A stretch of DNA of 64,000 bases, taken from NCBI RefSeq assembly GCF_001411555.2, contig NC_049914.1, positions 10,182,273 to 10,246,272 on the forward strand, in the 5' to 3' direction. Position numbers and translations under genes: made by a program. Origin of the DNA: Juglans regia. Taxonomy: Eukaryota > Streptophyta > Magnoliopsida > Fagales > Juglandaceae. Under the pieces are notes generated by a model. That model worked only from the letters and a program-made list of their open reading frames with translations. It was not told the origin of the DNA and ran no database searches. Each line of letters starts with the position of its first letter. Position 1 is the stretch's first letter. Shown here piece by piece: positions 1 through 11,078 of this stretch.

Positions 1-278
1 TTCAACAGTAGAGACCAAGACTCTTCTTCCTCTTGCAGTTATATAACCATCAGTAGTGAGTCACTTTCAAGAATAAGTTCATCGATGCCTCCTCTCAGCA
101 TGGTTAACAATTCTACTTCTGTTGGGTCATTAACCGCATGCTCCTTCTTACTCGCAGCCAGCCCATAGACCCATTCTACAAGACCCAACTGCTATTATAT
201 AAATGGAAAGACAACAATACTCCTTAAAAATAAAGTAAATCCCTTATCCTATTTAGCCCTTACAACTCCCCCTTTCTT
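1..278 (-). repeat. LTR retrotransposon end (LTR part plus polypurine tract)
   Basis: Read on the minus strand, a purine tract AAGAAAGGGGGAGT (about 265-278) is followed directly by TGTAAGGGC, the usual order of polypurine tract and 3' LTR start. A TATA-like ATTTATATAATAGC lies about 60 bases further into the putative LTR. The LTR would run off the left edge of the window. No coding sequence of the element remains on its internal side, because MITE-like sequence starts about 20 bases away. The second LTR is not visible, so this is a structural inference. Confidence 0.4.
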
Positions 279-296
279 GGGCTCATAACAGACCAC

Positions 297-665
297 TGTT
301 TTAAATTTCGTACCGTACCGGTCGGTACGGTCGAAATTTTCTGTACGGGTACCGGCCTCAATTTCGGACTGTACCGGCCTATATTTCTTCCTTCTAATTT
401 TTATTTTTCATTTTTTTAAATTACAAGCTTATTTTTTGACCCCCAATTCAGATTATGCTATTTATAATTTATATATATATATTTATATATAATTTATTCA
501 TATATAAATTATTATTTTGGAATATAATTTATATATATTTATATATATAATTTATTCATATATCGACTATCCTCAAATGGTACACGAAGTGATACCAATA
601 TCAAAATATTTCGTTCTAGTGCCTTGACCGATACGACTTCCGGTATGGTATTCAAAATATTGTAA
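297..665. mobile_element. MITE-like element with terminal hairpin
   Basis: The left end holds a near-perfect palindrome (about 303-339) built on TACCGTACCGGTCGGTACGG. The right end (about 618-660) carries an imperfect inverted copy of the same motif (CCGGTATGGTATTCAAAATA). The core between is AT-rich with no open frame. This is the look of a non-autonomous DNA element; I could not define a clean target-site duplication. Confidence 0.4.
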
Positions 666-1893
666 TAGACACCAATAACTAAGTTAAACTGTCGTGTACA
701 ATCGAAAGGATGTTAGTAACTGTTTCCTGAATCTCCGGTGCAGTCTCTCTTTTGGAATATATAAGACTAGTGATCGTTAATTTTATTTGAAGGTAAACTT
801 TAGGACGTAGATTATTATACATATTTTTCCGAGACCCTTTTTTCAGTATGTTCATTGATGAAGATTACAGAACCTAAATTCCATATAACACGACAACGTC
901 GGCCGGACTGTATATAGAATCTTACCTAATGTGCCACCAATTTTCCTGTGGCGGCAAGGAAAAAGGGAACAAAATAATCAATCATGTCTTTTGCCTAACC
1001 TTTTTATTACATTATTTTTATTTTGGTTTAGAATAAATACTAAATCAGTCCGTGTTTTTCTTAAAAAAAAAAAAAATTAATGTGATCTATTAAATTATAA
1101 AATTCTTTTTAGTATATAACGAAGATAACATATTACATAATACTACATCAGCATGTAAATTTCGATCTCTGTATAAGATTTGTGTATAAATCTAAGCTAC
1201 TTAGTGGAAAAAAAAAAAAAAAAAAAAACATATCCAATCCAAGTCATAAACAATCATGATTCATGTAAGATATGTTTGATATGTTTTGATCCTATTTTTA
1301 AAGCAATATGTTCTGCAAATATACTTTAGATCATTATCATTGAAAGATATTTTTAGATAATACAAAATAACGTCGTACTCTATGAAACATTGTTTTTTCT
1401 TTTTCTTATTTTTCTTAGAAATGAAACAATTGCCTTTTAACTAGAGAAAATAGATAGTCTTTTCTTCCTAAGTAACATAGGTTTTTGAAAAGAAATCTTA
1501 ATATTATCTATAAAGAAATTTTAAACAATGTGAATTACATATTATATAAAAGAATGGGTTTGTTAGTCTCGAGTACATCTGACATAATGATTTAAATAAA
1601 ATAAAAATAAATAAAAAAGTCAATAACTTATTTGTCTGAGAAAAGAAAATACAAGATTAAGAAAATACAAAAAATTATGATTAAAAAAAATCTAAACTTC
1701 AGTAAAGTATGAGCATTGGTCTATATCCATATTAGATTATCTATTTACTCTTTATATAATAATAAAATATTATTAATTTTTTATTTAAAAAAATTGAAAC
1801 AAAAAAAAAAGAAAAGAAAATGAGTACACTGCCAAAATAAAAAGGATATGAAAAAAAGACGTAATTCATGTGTGCCGCGGGACTATTAAGGGT

Positions 1894-2060
1894 CTTTTGG
1901 TAAAATATGATCCTTGATTAAATTTTACAAGGAAGCTACACGTCAAATGATCAAGCGTCTTAAAGACCTTTTGGTAAAACATGATCCTTCATTAAATTCT
2001 ATAATAGAACTACACGTCAAATGTTCAAGAGTTTTAAAAGCATTTTGGTAAAACAAAACT
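1894..2060. repeat. Tandem repeat, about 74-bp unit, 2.3 copies
   Basis: Two successive units begin CTTTTGGTAAAA at 1894 and 1968, and a third partial unit begins CATTTTGGTAAAA at 2041. Each full unit contains TGATCCTT.ATTAAATT and CTACACGTCAAATG, with scattered substitutions. It is a short diverged minisatellite upstream of the Nudix gene. Confidence 0.75.
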
Positions 2061-2517
2061 TAACGAACTTAAAGGAAAAACAAAAAAAATTAATGGAAAA
2101 ACAAAAAAAAAATTACTATTCACAGTTAGATAACCATTTATTATAATAGAATAGATATATTAACTTTACCGTCCATTTTAAAATTTGATAGGGTTGTGGC
2201 CATCCATTAAGTTATATATTCAATCAAAAATTATATTTACAGTCATTTTTGTGTACTTCTTGTACATTCCGTTAATATGATTGCATGCATCACTTTTTTC
2301 AATATAAAATAATTGTTTTGGCAAATTACATTAATAAAATATGTAAAAGTAACTGTATGTAGCATAACTCAAATAAAGATAAGATTTTAAGAAATGTGCC
2401 ACGTTTACACAACAATAACAATGTATCTTGATTAAAAAAAAACAATAACTTTGTTACGCAAGAAAATTCTATACACTATACTATTATTCTATTTTTATGC
2501 CATTAAGTATGATATGT

Positions 2518-2580
2518 CACATTTATCACCATTAAATAATCATTTAGTGTATTTTTTATCATCTAATGGTGATAAATGTG
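2518..2580. repeat. Inverted repeat, 17-bp perfect arms
   Basis: CACATTTATCACCATTA (2518-2534) is exactly complementary to TAATGGTGATAAATGTG (2564-2580), so a 17-bp stem with a 29-base loop could form. Diverged copies of the arm recur near 2628-2645 and 2778-2790, suggesting decayed MITE sequence. Confidence 0.7.
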
Positions 2581-2978
2581 TTATTTATTATTTAGTATGA
2601 TTATTTATTGCATGTTTTTTTATTATCTAATAATGATAAATGTGTTATATATTATTTAATATGATTATAATAAGATTAGAGTATGTTATATAACATTACT
2701 CTGATACGGCAACAATACACAATAGAAGAAGAGTGTTGCTAGTGGGATGAATATGACAACTACGTAATATATTAGATGATTTTTTACGGTGATAAATATG
2801 ATACATTTTATATAATAAGATGAAAGTAAGATAATAGTTTAGTGAAACGCTCCCAATTCACCGTCGTTTTCAACATTCTGACCCTTCGGCATCTTCCGTG
2901 AATCTGAGAAGACACTGAAAGGTATTCAGTGGCGTCTCTGAGAACTGGTCAGACATTTTGCTTGCGCGTAAGATTCCC

Positions 2979-5900
2979 ATGGAGAAGGCAGCAGTTTCTG
3001 CTAGTTCCAAGGCCAGTGAGCCTTCTCCTCCTTTCAAGCTTCTCCTCTCCTGCCCCGCTGGTCTTTCACCATCACAGGTTCTCAAAACTCTCATCTTTTA
3101 TTTCTTAATTTATTCCTTACATCTGTAATCTGTATGCATATTTATTCTTTAATTACTTTATTTTTTTTCTTTACAATGTGGATAAGGTATCTGTGGTTTT
3201 TGATGAAGCGTATGATCGGATTCGCCACCCGGACACCTACTTAGAAAATTCCATTGCTGAGGTGATCCTGAATTTTCGAATTCATTTACTGATTTATTCT
3301 GATGTAAAAACTCCGTATTTTTTCTATTTCGTAATTGCATAAAGTTGTCGATTCAGCGAAATTAGCTGACTTTCTGGAAATCGAATCAGTTACTGTATTT
3401 TACATTGGATTTTACATGTGCCCATTTGAGTCTGTTAGTACCTTAATGGAGCTATTTGTTTTCTATTACAAATTTACAATCAGCTTGAATTAGTTGCATT
3501 ATAAGAGACCGATATGTGTTTTTTCTGTGTTGATGGTTATGTAATGCGTGTTATCTTATCGAGAACTTAATAGACGTTCTGTGTTTCCATGGAAATCAAA
3601 TAATTTTCTTATCTATATAGTTCACTTTTTCACTGTTATTTATTTCTTCCTTTATCTTTGCTTAGATATGGGATCAAAGGGTTCAGATAAACAAGTCATT
3701 GTTCAACGGCACAAAGTTCCGGGTATGTGTGCCTCCTTGAGCACTTCATGCCATGTATTGTCGTTTACTTTGTAAACTAACAACTTCATCATAATAAAAT
3801 AATGATTAAATTGGTTTATTTCTCTGCATGATGCAAATGACTAAGATGAGTATGGGACCGTTGTTAACCAAGGGCTTAGATGGTAGCATTCCTACTTCCT
3901 AAAACTTATGTTTATGACAGTTGAATCATTTAGAGATCATAGCCATTTTGTTTCTGGATACAAGATTTTAACATTTTCTTCTTCTTCTTCTTCTTCCTCT
4001 TGACGCAATAGGCCAGTGACTATAAAATAGCATACGCTTTTTCTATGATCCTGCGGAATCTTGCATGTAGTTCTTTATTTTCTGAACCAAATTAATTCCA
4101 TAGTTTTTTTTAAATAAAAAAGCTCACATAACATTCCGTTCATCAGTACCTTCCAGGGTGAGATCAACACCACAGTACATCCCATGACAAAAACTCATGT
4201 AAGGCATATACAGTCAGTCCACTATTTTATACAAGATACAAAATCTTATTTACATCTCAAGGGAAGAAGAGCTGATTTTTCGACTACCAATTGCCCTCTC
4301 ACTCCCTTTGGAAGGTTCGGCCCATCCAGAAATTCCTATTGACCCCTGTGCACCTGCTTTAGCAAAATAGTCCACCACCTGATTGACTTCCTAATAAAAT
4401 GGCCCCATGACAGAGAATCATTGATAATATCTCTTAATAAAATGGCCCCATGGCGAGAGGTGGTTGAAAGTGGAATAAAAAACTTTCGTTTTTACGAAAG
4501 AGGGAGGAAATAGTTTTCGTATTTCTGAACGTAGCAAAAGGATAGCTAAGCTCATGTGTCTAGGGGAGATGACAGCTTCGTGGGTGGCTAAAGGGATTGA
4601 GGATTATTTAGAACTTAACTGTCATGAAGTTTTCTTCAGAGAGCTAAGGATGGGTAATGGAGTTTTTATCATTCAACATCATGTTAACGCAAGGGGCAGT
4701 TTTCTGCAACTCTCAGAATTCCGGAATGGAAGGAGGACAAGTTTGTTGGTGATTCCGGAGGGCTCAAATGGCATTGGATGGAAAGGTTTTCTGCAATCCC
4801 TTCGAAGTGTTATTGAGTCCAAAGCCACTACTCGAAGTGGGGAGTTTGTTGATGGAAAAACAATGGGAAGGCCTTCCTTAATCAAAGGCACTTCGTACGC
4901 TACGGTGTTGAGGTCACTGGCGGGTAGTCCGACTGGGATCAGCTCAGCGGCAAAAGAAAAGGGAAAGGCACTTGTAGGAGACAAAGGCCGTCAGGTGACA
5001 TTGAGAGAGGTGGATGGGGTCTTGTGGGATGTCAAAGCTCAATTGAAGGGAGTTTTGGAGTATGTGAGAGATTTGATGATTAAAGTGGATAAGGGGCTAG
5101 ACCTAGTTGTGGGTTTTGGTGGTGGGTCGAGAATGGATGAGGGAGGGCGGGGGGTAGATCCTTCGGACTTCAAGGCCACAAGTGTGCCGGCAAAGGGCGT
5201 TTCAACACCGTCACAAATAGGGTCGTTGGACGCTGGCATCTTTGTCCATGCAAGTGTCACTATGCCTCCTGAGGGAGCTGTAGGGCCTCAGTCACCAATT
5301 GCAGATGGGGTTGGTACTTCTGTCCAGGGTTCATTTATGGTTGAAGACAGGGGTCCCTCCAGAGTCTCGAGTACTTTGGAAGAAACAGTCGAGCCTCTTT
5401 TAGAAGATGCAAATGGGGTAACAGAAGATAGTGCTTCCCCTACCTATTCTTTTCCTAAGGGAGCAGTAGGGTCAGACAAACTGGCACGGCAAGGATCTTC
5501 AGGGGGTGGAGCAAATACAAGCAATGTTGATGGAGGGGAGGAACCTGTAATGGTGACAGAAACAATGGACAACAACCATATAGTTGTCGAGCAAACATAT
5601 GGCGGGAAGGAAATTATCGGTTTGTCGTTGGTGCCTCATGTGGGGGAAGGTTTAGAGTCGGGAGTGCAGTTGGGTACTGTGGCTGGGGATAATGTCGTTC
5701 CCTTGGTTTCTCTTCCTCCAATAAACGATATAGTAGGTTCACCATCAGATTGGGTTCTAAATAAAGTTAATGGGTTTCAGCAAATCTTGGGGCTTTCATA
5801 TGGAGAACATGGAGAATATGAAGACCAATTTAAAGCACTACTCACTACGATTGAAGCAAGCCACGCGCTTGAAATCAAATCAAATTTTAAGAAAGCAAGG

Positions 5901-8900
5901 AGTTAAAGCATCTTTCATGGGCAATCAACTACGATGCTAAGGGAGGTAGCTCAAGTCGAGGGAAAACTAAGGGAGGGCATTGTGAAAACGTTCTCGTAGT
6001 GGGATTTTCGGGTAGAGGATTAGTTTTACGGAAACAATGGACTGGGGTTGGGGAGGTGTATTACATTCCAATTCGGGTTTTTGGTGTATTTTTGGATAGG
6101 TTTCATGGGTTTTTCGGGTCATTATGGGCTCTCTTGTATGGGTTAGGTGTTTTCTTGTATACGTCTAGTGTACTTGGTTACTCTTTGATATATATATATA
6201 TATATAATATTATTACTTATTAAAAAAAATATATATCTCTTAATAAATCCTCCCAAAGCTCAATCAAAACCCAAGAATCCTCCCTTTCCTCTCCAGCCAA
6301 TAACAAGAACTTGAGAATCCCATTCAAGTTATACTGCCATAAGATGCAATCTCAAAAATAATTGAACCATCTGACAGCTCTCAATTCCGCTAAGGTATTA
6401 GTACCCACACCATAATGAGTGGAAAATGTTGCATTGTAGGATCCACACGCATCTCTAATTGCCCACCTCCCCCACAAGGCCCAGGATTGCCATTGGCATT
6501 TAGTAAAGCCAGAATACCTAAGGCAAAACCTGTAGCTTAGGTATCTTTCCCATTAGAACAAGAATACCTAACCTTTGCAACAGCAACATCTCCCTACACT
6601 TCGGCATCTTAACCTTTGTAACTTTAGAAAGAGCCTCAACAAGCAATAATTTCACTTTAATGCTTGTAGTCTCCTTCTTTTCCAGTGTGTTCTCCATTTG
6701 TGTGCTACACCTCGTCAAATCGAGAGGTTTGTAGTTGAAAAGGCGAAGCACTTTAAGTGCTTGGTTGTAGAATAATCAGACCATAGTGAATTACCATAGA
6801 AAAATCTCCGAGCTAGTTCCATATGCAGAGCTCATTGAACTAGTCCCAAGCCATGTATACCCAAACCCACCACCAATGGTTTACAACCCTTAGCCCATGC
6901 CATCCATTTTTTCTTAGCCTTCATATTCGCCTCTCCCCAAGTGGTGAAGGCCTTGGTTTTGGGGTATTACTCTCTTCAAGGTCCAAGATTCAACACCTCA
7001 TAAGTGCAAACAATCCTTTGGGGCCACATCTCCTAGTGAAAAGTCAGCGATTTAACCAGTTCCGTGTAGGAAAACTTTCGTGGGTGCAGTGCACGGGACT
7101 GGGGTACACTCTGCAAGGGTGGGTCTAAAGGGCCCTGCCTTGGAGAGGTTCCCCGACATCAAAGAAAAAAAAAAATATTAGCCTCTCCCCAGAAAAACTC
7201 AGTAAATAATCCCAGAACCTCTTGCAAAACTGTCTTAGGGGTGTTAAGAATAGATAATGAATGTATTGGCATGCTTGACAAAACATGCTTAATCAAAATC
7301 CGCTTCTCTCCATAGGATAACAGTCCAGACTTCCAGCCATCCATTTGTTTCTTAATCTTCAGCACTAGAAGCTCTAACATAGAAGTTCCAATCTTCTAAT
7401 ATGCCCGGGTATACCTAAATATGTGCAAGGATGGCTCCTTAAAACCAGTATTATACATCGCAATGGACTTCCTTACTGCAGAAAGTTTTGAGAAGAAAAA
7501 TCCAGCAGATTTTGATTTATTCACCAACTGACCGAGATCCGTTCATAAAGCTGCATAACCTCTGAAAATGCTAACAATGAAAAGTTTCCTCCATTTAACC
7601 GTAGCTTCAGTTGAAGCATTTGATGCAAGTGGATGTGCCACAACCACATGTTGGACATCTGAAATAATATAGGATTCTTTTTCTCAGAAATATTATAGAG
7701 TCGGATTGCTTTAAAGTTAACCCCATGTTTTGTATCCATAGATTTATCTTAACTAGTATACTGTATTCGTTGTTTTGTACAGTATGGAGGAAACGTCTTG
7801 CTTCATGGAGATGGACCTAACCAAGTTTCTCGCGTCTGCCTCCGCCTAGGTTTGACAGATTACAGGTTTCTCTCTCTTTCTGTGGGTACCTGGGTGGCCA
7901 TGTGTGCCGCTGTGCATGTGCCAACTTTTCCTGATAAATAATAGAAATCCATGGACTGAGTTTAGATGTAATATCCTTCATATTTAATATTCGTCAGGGT
8001 CACAGTATTTAAAAGTGATACATGTTTTACATTTTTTACTTATCAAAATCATTTTTATTACTTATAAATTTTTTTTTAGGAATAAAATTTGTACTTATTT
8101 ACATTTTTTTTTTCCTTTTAGCAAGTTTAAGTTTTTATTACTTACTGCCGGTGGCCTTAGGTGGTCATTGTTTGAGTAGTTTCTACCTTTTAATGATTTG
8201 CTAATTGATATTAGATCTGACTGTCATGCCAAGTTAGCCATTTAGTGTATATAATGTTTGAAGGTTCATAATATTTAAGTTACAAAATAAGTATCCATCT
8301 TGAGCACCCCTCTGTTCATGACCAGTGGAAGTAGGTTTGGACAACCACGACCCTTCTACTACTAGAATTCAAGCACTAGTTGTCATCCATGTTCTATCTG
8401 AAAAAATTATTTTGTACTCATCCTGTGTGGTTGAGTGCTGCCTTGGTTCTTATTGAGGGAATTATTTAACTATTTGACAAAAGAAGCTCCATCATTTCTA
8501 AAGCATATTTTGATTTCAAATGCTTTAATTTGGCACACAATCGGCAGGGAATGCCAGCTCTTAGGAACCCTTAATTAGGGAGATTGGTTGGCAGGCAATA
8601 GGATTTTGTAGTTTGAAACATGTGTATTAACTCAAGGGGTGCTTTGGATGACCTGGGAACTGATTAATTCAAATGTGGAGATGCAACCATTCTCTGATAA
8701 ATACTTGAAAGGCTTTTATTTTATTATGAAAAAGATGTATGATTTATGGTTTTGCAACCACCGAAATGGAGAATAATTGATATTGTTTTGGAGATGTCAA
8801 TATCAATAGGATGTGCAACTACCTTTCTATTGTCTGGCCTCTGAATTTGTTCTAAACGAGTAAAGGATTGGTTTTCTGCAATATCCCTAGTAGTGATTTT

Positions 8901-11078
8901 TCTGCAACATCTTGATTCACTTATCTTGATCCATGCTGTCTATAATTGCACTCTTTTCCCAGAGTAAAGATTTTCTGCCATCTTCTTGTTACCAGGACTT
9001 TTATGGGGACAAACTTAAATCCTTTGTGGGAAAAGTTCTTGCTTCCGTCAGAAGGTATTTCTACCTAAAGTTGAAAACTTATGTTCTGATTTTATTTTGT
9101 CTCCATTTTGTCTTTGATGGTATAGCTGAATTCACACGGCCTAACAAATTAACAAATTATCTGTTGCCATGCATCTTGTGTCCATCTCCCTGAAAATTCA
9201 AGTCATTTCTGAGGTGTCAGATATAAAAATAAAGCATGAGATTATGAATACCAAGGAAATGATGTAAGAAATTAAACCTCAATGCACATATCTTTAGCTC
9301 TTTAAACTTCTAACATTAGGCTTTAAGTTCATAAGATTATGATGACTCGTGATATGTTACAGTTAAATCTAATTGGGTCACTTATTAGAAACAGCTTTTC
9401 TCAATGTTTATCGATGCAATCCAAATCTTTTGAGCATTTCTAGCTTTTATTTGCCTGTAGATGACAGTATTTGTTGTCAACACACTTCAAGTCCACTGGG
9501 TAACGGTGCAATAGTGGAGACATGCGACAATAAAATAATTGTGCTGCGAAGGAGTATTAATGTTGGGGAATTTCCTGGACACTTCGTTTTCCCAGGAGGT
9601 CATCCAGAGGTATTAGGTTTCGTAATGTGAAAATCTTCTTCCTCTTTTTGAAAGATGGGGGCAGTTCTGCAACACATGGCTTGCAAAGTTGGTCTTTTGC
9701 GGAAAATCTGGGCTTAATGGTACACTTTCTGATGGTTGACAGCCCCAAGAAATTGGAATAACATCCCATCAGTATGCCAAGGACTTGACAGAGTCTGAGC
9801 TTATTAACCAAAAAGTTTCTCAAGAGATGTTTGATAGCATTATTCGTGAAGTAGTTGAAGAAATTGGAGTACCAGCGGCATCCCTTGTAAGCTCCAGTCT
9901 CTTTGTGGTGAAAGTACCTTTTATTCCTGCTTGTTTCATATATTTTGATCAATGAGTATGATTCCTGTCTTTGATCGATTTGTTTATAAATGTGTGTACT
10001 GCTTGTGTTTTTAAGTTTATTTATCTGATTGTAATACCTTTGTTGAAACCAATTGAGCAATTCCACTTTGCGCAAGTGGTTGATATTAATTGCTATAGCT
10101 CATGTCGGGGTTTATTGGGTTAGAGAAACATGCTTCTTTCTCATTTTTTTTGTTTGACTTGTTATTTAAACTATCTGATATCAATATTTTGATTCTCATG
10201 CAGCACAATCGACGTTTCATTGGTATATCCCGCAGGGAGTTGAATGTAAGGCCAGCTGCATTTTTCTTCATCAAATGCAGTCTGGAGTCAAAGGAAATTC
10301 AAAAACTGTATTTGAGTGCACAAGATGGTTATGAGTCAACTCAGCTCTATGCAGTTTCAGTGGTTAGTTTAAACTTCATTTTCTTGAGGTGAAACTTATG
10401 GTTCATTTTTGTTAAAGATCGAGCGCATAAACAATCATATAGGGACAGGAGCATGGCATTTAGGACTACTCCAAACCACCCCTTTTGCAATGTGTCCCTC
10501 CAACCTCCAACTTTGTCACGTTGCATCATCAAACTACAAAAAAGTTACCATGGGCATCGGTTATGACTCGACTATCAAGATTGTATCATGTCACCTATTT
10601 TTTGTCTATTTTAACGATGAAATCTTAACCAGAGGCCCAGAGGATACCTTGCAACTTTTTTTATCAATGTGAAAAAGTTAGTAATTTGAGTGCACGTTAC
10701 AAAATGGATAGTGTTTTGGGAGTACATGTATCGCCCCCTCCCCCTTTTTTGTTCGTGGTAAGGAGGGTGGTTGCAGGGTAGTAGACATGATTTGGAAAAT
10801 TGAAAATGGTTTTTTTTTCTTTTGTATATATGTAAAGAAACTTGCTTTTATATTTACTGCTGGGGTGCATAAGAAATTACATTTAGCTTAAATAACAATT
10901 TCTTGCTTTATATGACACTGTAGATTGAATTTTTTTTTTGGTTTATATTAAGATGTTAATACTCATCAATTTTCTTGATCAGACTGATTTGGGGAACATG
11001 GCATCAAATATGCCAGGCTGCCATCAAGGTGGACTGGCTCTCTACAAGTTGATGGTAGAAGCTCTGACAATTACCTGA
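2979..11078 (+). CDS. NUDT9: Nudix hydrolase 9-like protein (9 exons)
   Basis: Exons: 2979-3077, 3187-3261, 3666-3722, 7783-7865, 8996-9054, 9461-9609, 9743-9886, 10204-10362, 10983-11078. All introns are GT..AG, phases join, and the sum is 306 codons plus stop, close to the roughly 310 aa of the Arabidopsis protein as I remember it. The Nudix motif is split: GGHPE at residues 170-174 and the metal-binding REVVEEIGV at 209-217, with the long insertion usual for this plant subgroup. Upstream are TNLNPLWEKFL and the conserved HTSSPLGNGA. Nudix enzymes cleave nucleoside diphosphates linked to another group; the Arabidopsis homologue has been reported as a GDP-mannose pyrophosphohydrolase tied to ammonium response, so that substrate is an inference here. 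No signal peptide is visible, suggesting a cytosolic enzyme. The ATG at 2979 is the first in frame. Intron 3 (4.06 kb) is full of retroelements but its splice sites are intact. Confidence 0.93.
4427..4441. repeat. Target-site duplication, left copy, of the half-LINE
   Basis: ATATCTCTTAATAAA, identical to the copy right of the element's A-tail. Fifteen bases is a normal length for target-primed reverse transcription. Confidence 0.85.
4442..6232 (+). mobile_element. Half-LINE: LINE head ORF joined to LINE 3' tail, no endonuclease/RT
   Basis: The element is bounded by a perfect 15-bp duplication ATATCTCTTAATAAA (4427-4441 and 6233-6247). Removing it and one copy restores the RNase H reading of LINE A. 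It starts with an open frame related to the N-terminal region of LINE C in this window, keeps that frame's C-terminal block (YEDQFKALL), and then passes straight into a typical plant L1 tail (TTGTATACGTCTAGTGTACT, AT-repeat, ACTTATTAAAAAAAA). The endonuclease and reverse transcriptase that follow this head in LINE C are absent. It lies in the sense orientation in NUDT9 intron 3. It resembles in plan the mammalian HAL1 (half-L1) elements. Confidence 0.85.
4554..5906 (+). CDS. LINE ORF1-type protein of the half-LINE, 450 codons, intact
   Basis: One uninterrupted frame of 450 codons starting with ATG. Residues 1-90 (with SWVAKGIEDYLEL, GVFIIQHHVNARGSF and LLVIPEGSNGIGWKGF) align in layout with the N-terminal part of the LINE C head protein ([19 protein letters not shown]). 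The middle is Ser/Gly/Val-rich and probably disordered. The C-terminus, LSYGEHGEYEDQFKALL, matches [14 protein letters not shown] of LINE C. In plant L1 elements such a head precedes the endonuclease; its exact role is not known to me, with nucleic-acid binding the likely one. The coding frame is open upstream of the ATG for about 22 codons to a TAA, so an earlier non-ATG start cannot be excluded. As an intronic element it is probably not annotated as a host gene. Confidence 0.65.
   Translation: MCLGEMTASWVAKGIEDYLELNCHEVFFRELRMGNGVFIIQHHVNARGSFLQLSEFRNGRRTSLLVIPEGSNGIGWKGFLQSLRSVIESKATTRSGEFVDGKTMGRPSLIKGTSYATVLRSLAGSPTGISSAAKEKGKALVGDKGRQVTLREVDGVLWDVKAQLKGVLEYVRDLMIKVDKGLDLVVGFGGGSRMDEGGRGVDPSDFKATSVPAKGVSTPSQIGSLDAGIFVHASVTMPPEGAVGPQSPIADGVGTSVQGSFMVEDRGPSRVSSTLEETVEPLLEDANGVTEDSASPTYSFPKGAVGSDKLARQGSSGGGANTSNVDGGEEPVMVTETMDNNHIVVEQTYGGKEIIGLSLVPHVGEGLESGVQLGTVAGDNVVPLVSLPPINDIVGSPSDWVLNKVNGFQQILGLSYGEHGEYEDQFKALLTTIEASHALEIKSNFKKARS
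6233..6247. repeat. Target-site duplication, right copy, of the half-LINE
   Basis: ATATCTCTTAATAAA follows the terminal A-run and leads into LINE A sequence that is continuous with the DNA left of the element. Confidence 0.85.
6940..7174 (+). mobile_element. SINE (tRNA-headed) inserted in LINE A
   Basis: The head AGTGGTGAAGGCCTTGG resembles a tRNA A-box region, a degenerate B-box region (AGATTCAACACC) follows, and the element ends in an A-tail. A 17-bp duplication flanks it: ATATTCGCCTCTCCCCA (6923-6939) and ATATTAGCCTCTCCCCA (7175-7191), one mismatch. Removing it rejoins the LINE A frame after EFFWGE. The head matches the SINE at 44021, but the body (GTGCAGTGCACGGGACTGG, GGGCCCTGCCTTGGAGAGG) differs. 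Confidence 0.85.

Larger units (their letters stand above)
666..2868. other. AT-rich intergenic/upstream region of the Nudix gene
   Basis: No coding similarity is seen on either strand. The stretch is AT-rich with poly-A runs (for example near 1063-1077 and 1207-1228) and short local repeats listed separately. Its right end should hold the promoter of the Nudix gene; a TATA-like TTTTATATAATAAG occurs near 2806-2820, about 160 bases before the start codon, but TATA-like words are common in such AT-rich DNA. Confidence 0.5.
4104..7733 (-). mobile_element. LINE A, 5'-truncated antisense L1-type element, twice interrupted
   Basis: On the minus strand, degraded reading frames give the end of reverse transcriptase (QLVNKSKSAGFFFSKL near 7500; ILIKHVLSSMPIHSLSIL and EFFWGE near 7200-7310), then KWMAWAKGC near 6890, then an RNase H-like domain (GNPGPCGGGG, AIRDACGS, GTNTLAELRAV near 6380-6500). 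The RNase H domain resumes beyond an insertion with NQVVDYFAKAGAQG near 4320-4390. The 3' end is an A-tail seen as a T-run at about 4104-4112 on the plus strand. The frame is broken by many stops and shifts. Two younger elements split it: a sense half-LINE inside RNase H and a SINE just after EFFWGE. The right limit is approximate. Confidence 0.8.

Noticed and set aside
1894..2060. Short regularly spaced repeats as a possible CRISPR array
   Set aside because: Only two full units, which diverge along their length with no repeat/spacer structure, in a plant nuclear context.
3548..3775. 75-codon plus-strand frame
   Set aside because: It overlaps NUDT9 exon 3 in another frame and is intron-derived at both ends.
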